Shown here piece after piece: positions 1 to 10,583 of a DNA stretch of 64,000 nucleotides. The stretch lies in contig CM039504.1 of assembly GCA_022432975.1 (NCBI GenBank), positions 717,459 through 781,458 of the forward strand. The letters are read 5' to 3'. Each line of letters opens with the position of its first letter. Position 1 is the stretch's first letter. Origin of the DNA: Begonia masoniana (taxonomy: Eukaryota > Streptophyta > Magnoliopsida > Cucurbitales > Begoniaceae). Under the pieces are notes generated by a model. That model was not told the origin of the DNA. It searched no databases and worked only from the letters and a program-made list of their open reading frames with translations. Made by a program: the position numbers and the translations under genes.

Positions 1-726
1 GCGATCTCTAACTAGATTTTGAATTCTATAATGTTATTGACAGAGTTCGAAACTACATGATAGAAGATCGATAGAGTTGAAAATTGAGTTATAAATTGCA
101 AACAAATTATATCTGGGTGAAACACTGTATTAAGTGAATTCCAATTGAATGTACAATAATTAACAAGGTAGAGCTCATATTGATGACGAATGTTTGATTT
201 ATTCAAAAAAATAGTTTAAGTTAATGTTGTAAATAAATCTAAATGTTAAGTTATAAGTTACCTTTTACCTTTATTTCATTTTATTTTATACTTAGTTCAA
301 AACTATACATGACTTTATTAATTCTAGTAGTTTAAATTTTAAATGATCTTTCGACTTATTTTCACTCTTTAATTTAACAACAAAAAGTTGTGTGAAATTT
401 TTTTATCGTGTGATCCTAGATGTTAGTTAAGATAATTTAAAACTAAGAAAATAATTGAGATTAGTTAGTTAAAATTGGTTAAATTAAAATGACTGATTAA
501 ATTGAAGCAACTATACAAGTACAAGAACTGATGCTTATATAACCCTAAACTTTGTTTAAAATATAAACATATTTTTACATAAATATAAAGAGATTGAATT
601 TAATAATGAAGAACTCAGTCCTTTCATACTGTACATGAAATTATTATTGACATTGTTTTTGAGACAATTGACAATTAGAAAAATTCTGATATCATGGCAT
701 TATGGAAAATTGATTTAGAAAATGAG
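1..726. other. AT-rich sequence, no gene seen
   Basis: No ORF with recognisable similarity, no clear terminal repeats and no RNA gene are visible. The sequence becomes recognisable at about 727, where it starts to match the CHX genes further right. Confidence 0.5.
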
Positions 727-1338
727 ACAGAAGAAGGAAGTAGCCTTGGTGAAGTCCAGTTAGTTGTGTTTTAGGGAGTAGAAGAGGGAGAAAACAGAGA
801 GCATAGGAAAGAAGGTGCCTGCTATAGCAATATTCCACGCACTCCTACCAGTTCTTGTGATAATGGAGGTATCCATTTTCACGGCAATGAGGAAGACGAA
901 GTACACTCCGCCAATTATAGATGTTACGTCCAATATGTGGAGCGCTTTGGGATCGAATATATGCTCGCTGAATTTCTTGTTGCGACCCAGACCAGAAGGC
1001 CCCAAGATAATCCCAGCCTACAAGAAGGAAAGACACAATAAATTATTGCAGAAGGAAAAACGAAGACGATGGAGAAAGAAGAAACACCATGAGATTGCAG
1101 ACGAATCTGGGTTGTTTGAAGGGTCTGAGAAGCCAGTAAATTGTTCTAGAGAGAGAGAAGATTAAGACAATTTGGAGAAGCATGACTGGAATCTAAAATC
1201 AAGGGGATTGTCCCCCAGCCATAAACCTCGAGAGTTCTGATGAAAGCAAGCTTCTTGGCCAAAATCTTTCCGAACAGCTAAAATGAAAGCACCCCTCAAA
1301 GGAAGAGGCACTGACGAATTTCCTCCTCTTGTGTCCAT
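727..1338 (-). pseudogene. CHX antiporter 5' fragment (exon 1 + start of exon 2)
   Basis: This is a truncated copy of the plant cation/H+ exchanger (CPA2 family), most similar to the CHX gene at 13859-16416. Exon 1 runs from an ATG at 1338 to a donor after 1088 (ATG|GTGTTT). Exon 2 begins at 1017 with the conserved GIILGPS-type motif (here AGIILGPSGLG) and the following membrane helices, and similarity stops at about 727. Exon 1 shares LWLGDNPLDFRF with the larger gene. It then shifts frame (..RFQSCFSKLS, stop), where the paralogue reads RFPVMLLQL. With no transport core beyond the second or third helix, it cannot encode a working antiporter. Similarity to the paralogue continues upstream of the ATG, so it is a DNA-level tandem duplicate rather than a retrocopy. 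Confidence 0.85.
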
Positions 1339-1865
1339 GATCCTTGCTCTAAGATGTTTTCAAAATCACGACAAGCTTGAATTCCTACTCCGCCGAAGGG
1401 TCATCATCAACTGCACGAACAACCGACGGCAGAACAGAAAGAGCTGCAATGAAAATGACAGTTTGGAAGAAACCCAGGAAAGCGACCGTACTAAATTTTG
1501 ACTAAAAATAGCTGGAAGGAGGAACAGAACACACCTAAGATGGAATGCTAAAAGGAGTAAATAGCCAAGAATTCCTCTCTCTAATCTCTCGCGTTCAGTT
1601 CAACGTAGATTCAAATGTTTCAGATCTAGATGATCCAACAATTTGTCGTAGGAACCTGCCTGGCATTTTATCAGTTCACTTCACTTCTAGTAAGACGCCG
1701 TCGTTTACAGAGGGCTGTAATGTGTATGTACCCTCCCCAGTGCCCTCTTTTTCATCTTTTATTTTTTTATTTATTAAAAATAGACTCAATTAATAAAATG
1801 AATTATACACTTATTATTTATATTTTAAAAATGCATATTGATTTTGACAGAGTGCCTGGGAAAGA
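1339..1865. other. 5' flank of the CHX fragment, duplicated promoter region
   Basis: This stretch is alignable by eye with the region upstream of the larger CHX gene (16417-16760). Shared landmarks are a CAAGCTTGAATTC block, the sequence AAGGGTCATCA, and a GGCATTTTATCA block. It holds no independent gene. Confidence 0.55.
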
Positions 1866-1870
1866 GAGAT

Positions 1871-4326
1871 GGTAACACTCGAAATTTTATCGGTTAATTA
1901 ATTACATATGATTAGTATCAAATCTATTAGATCATTTATGATTGTAGAAGAAAGAGTGGAGTGGACGTGGGGAGAAGCCTTTCACGGTGAAGCAAATTGA
2001 TGTGGAGTAAGTAAATAAATTGTGTTGAAAAGGTAACCTAAATATAGGTTAGTAAATAATTAAACAAAAATTAATAAGGGGAGGAAATGAGGAAGGACTC
2101 CCACGTGGGGTACTTTGAAGGGTGATTTGATGATTCAATTTAGTGATTTGAAGAGAGGTTAAGTTGAGGGTTATTAGGGTAAAATACCTTGCAATTACTT
2201 AAACATAAAATAAATGGGAATAAAAGAATTCGGGGTAGGTACGAATTGGGAGAAACAAGCCATCACCTGAAGCTTTTCTCCCTCCCGTGAGTTTTGCTCT
2301 CTGAAGACCTCCCTCCATCACCCTCTCCTCTCTCATTTCGTGAAGATTACATGTGTCATTTCGTGAAGATTACATGTGAGAGTTTATGAGGTTTTTTTCT
2401 ATGAGTTTTATTTCTTAGCTAGAGGGAAAGACAATGTTTGACTTGGTTGTGCATTTAGTAGGTTTAGTTTAGGGTTTTCTTGAATTTTAATAGATGCACG
2501 AAATTGATGATTCTATTGTTGGATTTTCCTTCTTTTGGATGTTATATTAATGTGGTGATGGTTTTATTTTGGAAAGGAATGAAGTATTGGTTGAAGGTTG
2601 TGAAAATTTTGGGGTTTAGGGTTAAAATAGGGGAGGTTCTGTTCGGTTGGTGTTTCGACTGTGTAATTGATGTTGGATTGTTAAATGAATTTTTCTATGA
2701 GAAACTAGACATCCTAAGGATTTCGTAGCACTTCAAATCGTAAAAAAATCGGATAAGTATCGGATTAGATATGAATTTTCAAAATTGGTTCAAAAGTGGT
2801 ATAATTCGGGTTTAGTTAGGTTTTGCTTCATTGTTGGTTTTCTCTTAGGAATTCTATGAATTGGTCGTGGAGGGGGTTGAAGTAGATGAAATATGTTATT
2901 GTTTTAGGTTCTTAAGTTTCCCAGTTTAGAGTACTATCGACAAAATCTAATGAGGACGCCAGGTAAGTAGAGTATGTGTGTTGCCGTCGGGCCTACATCA
3001 CAGAATAGTAGGGTATGTTGCATGTTTATTGTATGTTTTTTATGTCATGCATCATGATTTGAAGGGATACGAGAATGAAACGAAAACGAGTTTTCATGTT
3101 TTTACGAAATGAAATGACACGAAACGAAAAGAGATGAGTAGATTCTTTGAGGGAAGTCATTCGCGCCTCAAATGAGCATGAGAATGTGATGATTTGGGAA
3201 AACTTATTTGCTTCCCATCTAGAGTGAGGATCAACTAAGTAGATTCTTTGAGGGAAGTAATTCGCCCCTCAAATAAGCATGAGAACATGATGATTTGAGA
3301 AAACTAATCTGCTTTCCCATCTAGAGTGAGGATCAACTGAGTATATTCTTTGAGGGAAGTAATTCGCATCTCAAATGAGTATGAGAATTGATGATTTGAG
3401 AAAATTGATCTGTTTCCCATCTAGAGTGAGGATCAGAGTAGAAAACGAGAACGAAAACGAAAGCAAAAATGAGAACGAAAATGAAACGTGAATGTAGAAA
3501 CTGCATATATAGGCTTTATGTATTGTTTTCATTTCATTATTACCTTACTTACTTAGCATTAGGCTAATAGATAAATTCTGTGATGTAGGTGATGAGGAGT
3601 TAGTTGGTGAGTTTACAGACCATGCTCAGGACTAGGAGACAGTTGAAGGAGTATGCTCATGCGACGATTAGACCATCTGTTAGGGCGATTTAACCTTGGA
3701 GTGTTTGTATAGGTTTTGAGGTATTTTGGGAATGTATTGTGGATAACGCATTTTAAACAATTAGGTTTTTTAAATGTTTTGAGGAATCTGTTTCATGTAA
3801 ATAATATTTTGGAGTTGATTCAATTTGATGTATATTATGCTTTTGGAATTGTTTTGGTATTTTTTGAAATGAATTTATAGTTGTGGATAGTTGTTTTGAT
3901 TCGTTTTTAAAATGCAGGAAGTTTTGATATTAAAAGATTTAAGCGTTAAGCTGCACAAATTTTTAGAAAAGAAAGAATGTTTAAAATAAAATAAAATAAT
4001 ATAGTATAGCTGATCGATCGGCTAGGAGTGCTGATCGATCGGCCCTTTAAAGAAAAAAAAATATTATTATTATTATTTTCAAATTTTACATTTCAATTCG
4101 TGGTTTTATTCAACAGATTGTTTTCACTCTTTATTAGTCTTCCGCGGTGACGTTTAAATATTTTAAACCATGTCATTTTAAGTCGATGAGTAAACTTTTA
4201 AATTTTACATGAATTTTCTAGTATGATTTAAGCAGTCAAGTACTGATTCGGGTTCAAATAACTCGGGTCAACACAGAGTTAGTAGTCAGAATAGCGAGTT
4301 GGGTTCAGATAACTCAGGACGCTACA
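1871..4326 (+). mobile_element. Solo LTR, large gypsy-type family, 2456 bp
   Basis: The element starts GGTAACACTCGAAATTT (canonical TG decayed to GG) and ends GACGCTACA. It is flanked on both sides by the 5-bp direct repeat GAGAT (1866-1870 and 4327-4331). No coding sequence, primer-binding site or polypurine tract lies inside, so it is a solo LTR left by LTR-LTR recombination. The block around 2930-3010 (AGTTTCCCAGTTTAG, then GGGCCTACATCACAG) recurs in the solo LTR at 10584-12826 and in the LTR at 26156, so all three belong to one family. The assignment to gypsy is inferred from length only. Confidence 0.75.
3141..3440. repeat. Three ~102-bp tandem repeats inside the solo LTR
   Basis: Units begin at 3141, 3242 and about 3344. 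Each contains ATTCTTTGAGGGAAGT, a TTCGC-CTCAAAT block and CATCTAGAGTGAGGATCA. Divergence between units is a few percent to ten percent. Confidence 0.8.
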
Positions 4327-4473
4327 GAGATTATTGGCAATGACTACAGAACCACGTATAGTAAAAATTAAGATGCGAATTGATTCATTCGTGTCGTATT
4401 TTTACAAGAAAAGGAAACAAAATACAAGAAGCAAAATGAAAGAGAAAAGTCCTCTGCTTTCTCCACAACACGA

Positions 4474-4544
4474 TCATCTGCCATTGAAGCTTTGAAACTC
4501 AGAAACCTTTAAAGAGCTTCTGCTGTAGTCTGTTGGGTTGGAAA
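4474..4544 (-). pseudogene. Severed 3' end of the CHX coding sequence
   Basis: Reading the minus strand from the edge of the copia 3' LTR, the frame of the CHX gene at 13859-16416 continues for 21 codons to a TGA (4474-4476). The residues include SSLKVSEFQSFNG. These match the C-terminus of the intact neighbouring CHX (..SEKSLMASEVQKFNGG). The 5-bp GGAAA (4540-4544) is the target duplication shared with 13865-13869. This is therefore the original carboxy end of that gene, now ~9.3 kb away on the far side of the insertion. Confidence 0.88.
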
Positions 4545-4730
4545 AGTTAGAAAAAGCAAACCAGAGAAAAACAATGAAGAAAGAAGAAGAAAATGAACAG
4601 TAAACTCTCTTTCATCAGTAAAACATTTACAGCCATAAAACGATATAGAGGAAATAACAAAATGTACATATGAAGACTAATCATTACATCTACGTAAACA
4701 TTATTAATCCTAGAGAAGCCTATCCTAACA
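4545..4730 (-). repeat. 3' LTR of the copia element
   Basis: 186 bp, beginning (minus strand) TGTTAGGATAGG right after the polypurine tract and ending CTAACT next to the target duplication GGAAA. It is longer than the 5' LTR because the latter lacks a ~55-bp block around ATGTACATTTTG and a ~13-bp block near the other end. Confidence 0.9.
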
Positions 4731-4735
4731 TCCCC

Positions 4736-7270
4736 TCAAGAGAAAAGTCGTGAGCTAAAGATCTTGGAAGTAAAGTCGGAGAAGTTGGATAGTGGAAGAG
4801 GCTTGGTAAGAGCATCGACAACTTGATTGGTAGATGGAGTAAATCGAATCATCAATGATTTGTTTGTTACCTTTTCGCGAACGAAATGTAAATCAATTTC
4901 AACATGTTTAGACTTGGAGTGGAGTACCGGATTAGAGGCAAGGTACGTTGCACTCAAGTTGTCGCAAAAAATGATAGGCACAATAGGTGAAAGAATAACG
5001 ATTTCTTTGAGAAGAGATTGTATCTAGAGAACTTCTGTTGCGCCATTTGCGATGCTGCGATATTCAGATTTGGTGCTTGAGCGAGAGACAACCTTTTGCT
5101 TTGCAGAGGACCATGATATAAGATTTGGCCATAGAAAGATGCAGAAACCACTGGTACTTTTGCGATCGTCTGGGTTAGATACCCAGTCAGCACCCGTATA
5201 GCAAGTCAGATTCAAAGTCTTAGAGACTGAAAAAGAGATGCCTTGAGACAAGGTACCTCGAAGATAATGGAGAATTTGTTTGACAGTCTGCCAATGAATG
5301 TGAGTTAGTGTATGCATAAATTGAGAGATTTTGTTCACCACAAAGGAAATATCAGGTCTTGTAAGGTAGCAATATTGTAATCCACCAACAATGCTACGAT
5401 AGAGAAAACCATCAAAAAATGAAGTACCTGAATGTTTTAAGAGGATTGGACCAGAAACCATAGGAGTAGGTATTGGCTTGCAGGAAAGCATGTTAGCTTT
5501 TTGTAGCAGTTCAGAGATATAGCGAGATTGAGAAAAATTTAGCCCAGTAGGTGATTTAGTAACCGAAATGCCAAGGAAATAAGATAAGGGGTCTAGGTCA
5601 CGAACTGCAATGTTGAGCTTAGATAAGTAAGAAACTAATCCAAGAGGGAAGCAGAGTTACCAGTTAGAATGGTGTCATCAACATAGACCAACATGAGAAT
5701 GATTAAGGAGTTTTTCCGATAAATGAATAGTGAAGTATCAGACTTGAATGTTGAGAAACCCCAAACTAACAGCGCATTGTATAATTTTGTGTACCAAGCC
5801 CGATAAGACTGTTTGAGACCATAAAGTGCATTTTTTAATAAGCAGACAACATATAGGTAAGATGAGTCCACAAAACTAGGTGGTTGTTGCATGAAGACTG
5901 TGCCAGTGAGATCACCGTGGAGCATAGACATTGCTGATATCAAGTTGTCTAATCACATAACCAAAGGAGAAGGTCAATGATAAAGTAGTGCGAATCGTTG
6001 TGGATTTGACAACTGGACTGAAAGTTTCATGGTAGTCAATGTCCTCAGTCTAATCATACCTTTTGGCCACTAATTGGGCATTGTAGCGGCTGACGGAACC
6101 ATTAGAATTTAGCTTGACCTTAAAGACTCACTTACAGCCAATTATTTTAGCACCTGGTGGTAGAGGAACGAGGTGTCATGTATTGTTCTTGTATAAAGTT
6201 GAGATTTTCTCGTTCATAGCGGCCAGCCAATGGTGACATTTTAAGGCTTGTAGAAAGGTTGTTGGTTCAACCAATGGTTCTATAAATAGATACTTTGGTT
6301 TGAAGATGCCAGCCTTGAATTTAGTCCTCATTGCATGATTATTTATGATAAGGATTTGTCTGCTCACGTTGGTATTATTGTCGGTTGATATAGGAAGGGA
6401 GAGATTTTCAACAGAAGATATTTGAGTGGGAGAGGAAAAAGATGATGGGTAGGTGGTGAGCTAAGAGGGAAGAGGAGGGAATAAGGGGGTGACAATTGGA
6501 ATAGAAAAAAAGGGTTGTGGTAAGAGCGAGGATGAGACTGAAAAGAAAGAAAAAATGGATTCATCACAGGTAACTTGATGAGTAATGTAAATTTTATTTG
6601 AAATATGGTCTAGACAATAATAGCCTTTATGATGATGACTATAACCTAAGAAAACACAAGGAAGAGAATGAGGTTGCAATTTATGACGGTTAAAAAGACA
6701 AAGAAGAGGAAAACATAGGCAACCAAAAACACGAAGAGTGGAAAATGGAGGAGGAGGATGGAATAGGCATTCGAACGGTGATTTATTCTTCAAAATCAGG
6801 GTAGGTAAAAGATTTATTAAGGTAGTGGCAGTAGCAAAGGCATTAAGCCAGAACTTTTGAGGAACAGGTGAATGAAAGAGAAGAGCAAGACTAGTTTCGA
6901 CAATATGGCAATTTTTTCGCTCTACTCGTCCATTTTGATTTGGAGTGTATAGACATGAGATTCAGTGATGAATTCCAAGAGATTTAAAAACATATGAAAG
7001 AGGTTTGAATTCACCACCTCCATCAGATTGGACGGCTTTGATTTTTCGGCCAAATTGAGTTCGAACGAGGTTATGAAATTGTACAAAAGTATTTGAACTT
7101 CACTCTTTACTTTTAAACAATAACGCCAGGTGAAATCAATAAACAAGACAAAATATCGAACACCAGAAATGGAATTAACAGGAGAAGGATCCCAAACATC
7201 TGTGTGTACAAGATCAAAAGGTGACATAGCATGAGAATTTGAAACTTTAAAAAGCAATTGATGTTGCTTG
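4736..7270 (-). pseudogene. Copia pol remnant: integrase, reverse transcriptase, RNase H
   Basis: Fragments in several frames keep diagnostic motifs. Integrase: DLVHTDVW and a shortened core near 6922-7257. Region between integrase and RT: a Pro/Ser-rich linker 6364-6793. RT: ALYGLKQSYRAWY and LVYVDDTILTG (5635-5943), then RPDISFVVN and LHYLRGT (5024-5491). RNase H: GADWVSNPDDRKSTSG, then KHVEIDLHFVREKV (4736-4981). Stops between blocks and loss of frame show it is inactive. The 5' edge of this block at 7270 is the insertion point of the solo LTR; the reading continues at 9827. Confidence 0.9.
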
Positions 7271-7611
7271 TGTTAACTTAAAATGTGTTTAAGTATAACT
7301 ATGTTTTTGATGATTGTGATTAATATAAATGATATACATATAAAATGAGTGTTAGAAATGAATATTATTAATAGTTGTAGTATCTGTTTGGGAATGCCCT
7401 TTAAAAAGGGTATTATATTTTTTCTAACGATTTTGGTTAAGTGTTGGTAGTCGAGTCTGGTGTATGCAAAATGTTAAAGGAACATCGACCGATGTCAAAG
7501 TAGACATCCGCCAGATATATCAATTGAACAGCAAAGTCGACCGATTGCGGAATCAATTACTTTGTCGTCTAGACTTAGAAGTCATCCGAAATCAATGTCG
7601 TCCAGATTCTA

Positions 7612-8883
7612 TGTGATGACCCGAATCTGTAAGTCCCGAATCTGTACTGGTACGATGGCTGCACGAACCGGAACCCGGATGGCGGTACGTCCGCGCGGGC
7701 GAGCCGGAAGGTGACAGGTCGTAAAGAGAGGGTCGTCACAATCCCACAGCGCTTGGGGAAGTACATGGAAATGAAGCATATGTAAGAGATCCCTCCCCAA
7801 AATAGCAAGACGCGTTTTGGAGCTCAATTGACAACGGATCCCATAAGAACTCCGAAGTTAAGAGGGCTTCGGCGAGAGTAATTCCAGGTTGGGTGACCTT
7901 CCGAGAAGTTCTCGCCAAACCGTAGCCTGAGGGGACGATATTGGGCTACGGCCCAATCCCCAGAGCGGACAATATCTTGCTGGGAAACGGGGTCGTTACA
8001 AATGGTATCAAAGCCTGTACCCAACCGGAATTGTGGCCAACGAGGACGTTGGGCCCCCAAGGGGGGGTGATTGTGATGACCCGAATCTGTAAGTCCCGAA
8101 TCTGTACTGGTACGATGGCTGCACGAACCGGAACTCGGATGGCGGTACGTCCGCGCGGGCACATCCACAGCGCCTTTGGGGAAGTACATGGAAATGAGCA
8201 TATGTAGAGATCCCTCCCCAAAATAGCAAGACGCGTTTTGGAGCTCAATTGACAACGGATCCCATAAGAACTCCGAAGTTAAGAGGGCTTCGGCGAGAGT
8301 AATTCCAGGTTGGGTGACCTTCCGAGAAGTTCTCGCCAAACAAAGCCCTGAGGGGACGATATTGGGCTACGGCCCAATCCCCAGAGCGGACAATATCTTG
8401 CTGGGAAACGGGGTCGTTACAAATGGTATCAAAGCCTGTACCCAACCGGAATTGTGGCCAACGAGGACGTTGGGCCCCCAAGGGGGGGTGATTGTGATGA
8501 CCCGAATCTGTAAGTCCCGAATCTGTACTGGTACGATGGCTGCACGAACCGGAACTCGGATGGCGGTACGTCCGCGCGGGCGAGCCGGAAGGTGACAGGT
8601 CGTAAAGAGGGGGTCGTCACAATCCCACAGCGCTTGGGGAAGTACATGGAAATGAAGCATATGTAAGAGATCCCTCCCTAAAATAGCAAGACGTGTTTTG
8701 GAGCTCAATTGACAACGGATCCCATAAGAACTCCGAAGTTAAGTGGGCTTCGGCGAGAGTAATTTCAGGTTGGGTGACCTTCCGGGAAGTGCTCGCGCCA
8801 AACAAAGCCGTGAGGGGACGATATTGGGCTGCGGCCCAATCCCCAGAGCGGACAATATCTTGCTGGGAACAGGGGTCGTTACA
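7612..8883 (+). mobile_element. Cassandra TRIM retrotransposon, three LTRs and two internal domains
   Basis: Structure is LTR 7612-8000 (389 bp), internal 8001-8071, LTR 8072-8421 (350 bp), internal 8422-8492, LTR 8493-8883 (391 bp). LTRs run TGTGATGACCCG..GGTCGTTACA. Each internal domain begins with the primer-binding site TGGTATCAAAGCC and ends with a purine-rich tract AAGGGGGGGTGAT. The 71-bp internal domains encode nothing, so the element is non-autonomous. The target duplication TTCTA is perfect at 7607-7611 and 8884-8888, so the three-LTR tandem behaves as one insertion. LTR2 lacks ~40 bp around GAGCCGGAAGGTGACAGGTC. 5S rRNA-like sequence in each LTR identifies the family as Cassandra. 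Confidence 0.95.
7836..7921 (+). repeat. 5S rRNA-derived segment in Cassandra LTR 1
   Basis: GGATCCCATAAGAACTCCGA is followed by AGTTAAG, GGCGAGAGTA and TGGGTGACC, corresponding to the central half of plant 5S rRNA including the internal pol III promoter (box A-like AAGTTAAG, box C-like GGTTGGGTGACC). The equivalent segments in the other LTRs start at about 8257 and 8719. The 5' part of 5S rRNA is not preserved, so these are not functional 5S genes. Confidence 0.92.
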
Positions 8884-9826
8884 TTCTAAAGTCGTCCAGA
8901 TTCTAGAAGTCATCCGAAATCAACATCGTCCAGATTTAGAGTCTATCGAAATCATTGTCGTCCAAAACAAATAAAGATGCCGAACGAACAACAAAGTCAT
9001 CCGAACAAAGATTTCGTCCGCTAGAAGAACATCTTCCAAAAGTGACTTCGACCGAATAAATCTTCTGCCGAAAGCAATTTCGATATAACATCTTCCAAAT
9101 CACGAAGTCATCCAATATGAAGATGCTTCTCAAGATCAATGTCATCCGAACAAAGACTTCATCCACTAATATAACATCTTCCGAATCAAGAAGTCTTCCA
9201 CCGCGAGTGATAGCGACTCCAGAACTCAACGACTAGTTTTCTACGTACGGACTCTTCACAACGGTCATATTTTCAGTACGGAAAACAAAGAGTCGTCTGA
9301 ATGAGAAGCGGATTACAGTCACCAGTATAAAAGGAAGAACATGAGCTCAAGAGAAAAACTTTGGCTGATTTGATAAATTTTTCTCTCAACTCTCGCGAGC
9401 TCACATGCCTGTAATTTTCTTCTATTCTCTACACCTCTTTAGATCAAAACTTGAGATTTTACTTTTTGAGAGAGTGTAGTTCTGTGCTACATTGTTCATC
9501 TTGTAATCAAAGTGTAAAGGCAGTGATTGACGCCTGTGAAGATCAATCGAAGTGTAAAAGGCAGTTGATTGGTGCCCGTGAAGTCCAATCAAGTTTTCTC
9601 GTGGAAGAGAAGTAGTGAATCTTCAAGGATGTGGAATCCTTGAAGTGTGGACGTAGGCAAGGTTGGCCGAACCACGTAAAAATTATGGTGTTATTTTTCT
9701 CTCTCTCTTTCTTTGTTTATTTTGAATCAGAAAACAATATTTTAAGTAATTTATATTGTACTAAGCAAACTCGATTAAGAGAGAAAAGTCTAATTCACTC
9801 CCCTCTTAGACAATAACGATCCTACA

Positions 9827-10583
9827 ACTTGCTCATTTGACAAGTTGTACAAAATTTTGGTACATTGTTATTAAAACATGTAATATTACAAGACTACAAA
9901 TTAATTTTCAAAATAGAATAAGATGGATGGTCGAGACGGCAGTGCCACAATTAGGAGGAACTCTCTGTTGGAGAGGCAGAAACTAAGGAGGAAACGGTCA
10001 TGGACAGAGCTTGAGGAGTGGGAAGGGTCTGGTACAGCCCATTATGGAGGGAACCCCAGAGAACAACTTGGTGAGAACTCCAATCCTTAACAAGAAAGAA
10101 GTGTTAATGAAATTCAACATAAACTGAGTTCCCAAGACACAATTGACTGACAGAGAGTAAATTCTAAGTTAGATGAGGGGTATGAAAAACATTCTTTAAA
10201 AGAAGAGGGCGACTATAGGCAGGAAGAGTAACTGAGCCAAAATTATGAATAGGAACAGACTTACCATCGGCAGTGACAACTTGAGTGGAGCCGGTGTAAG
10301 GATTGTGATGATTCAACAGAGAAGAATGAGGAGTGAAATGGTGAGTGGCTCCAGAGTCTAATGTCCACATCGCAGCTGGAGCAGAGGCAGGGAAGACCGG
10401 CCGTAGGAGCTTGAGCCGAAGGGGAGAGAGTTGTTAAGGAGTTGGGAAGGTAGGCTGCTGTATGAACCTGAGCCGAAGAGGGAAACTGGGTTTGGACCGA
10501 GGACTGAGGCCTGTAGGAGGTGTCCAAGCGATGATAGCAGAAAGGGGCAGTGTGACCCATTTTATGGCAAATTTAACATCTGG
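9827..10583 (-). pseudogene. Copia protease and gag zinc-knuckle remnant
   Basis: Continuation of the interrupted copia element. The aspartic protease signature WTLDSGATHHFTPHSS lies at about 10320-10370. A CCHC knuckle, ICHKMGHTAPFC, lies at 10540-10578; its first cysteine codon is followed by a TAA, and the next solo LTR is inserted right at that point. The gag-pre-integrase region between 9827 and 10160 is degenerate. Confidence 0.85.

Larger units (their letters stand above)
7271..9826 (+). mobile_element. Solo LTR (~1.28 kb) nested in copia, itself split by Cassandra
   Basis: Starts TGTTAACTTAAAATG and ends CGATCCTACA. The last ~40 bp (AATTCACTCCCCTCTTAGACAA) resemble the 3' ends of many long copia LTRs (SIRE/Tork-like), which is an inference. 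The flanking 5 bp are GCTTG (7266-7270) and ACTTG (9827-9831), a target duplication with one mutation. In the minus frame the host copia reads CQMSK up to the right edge and QHQLLFK from the left edge, so removing the LTR rejoins the conserved gag-pre-integrase motif. No internal coding remains. Confidence 0.8.

Noticed and set aside
815..1165. 116-residue plus-strand ORF
   Set aside because: Antisense of the CHX 5' fragment, spanning its intron.
7836..8810. 5S rRNA gene cluster
   Set aside because: Only the central half of 5S is present, always inside LTRs with a primer-binding site and target duplication; this is Cassandra.
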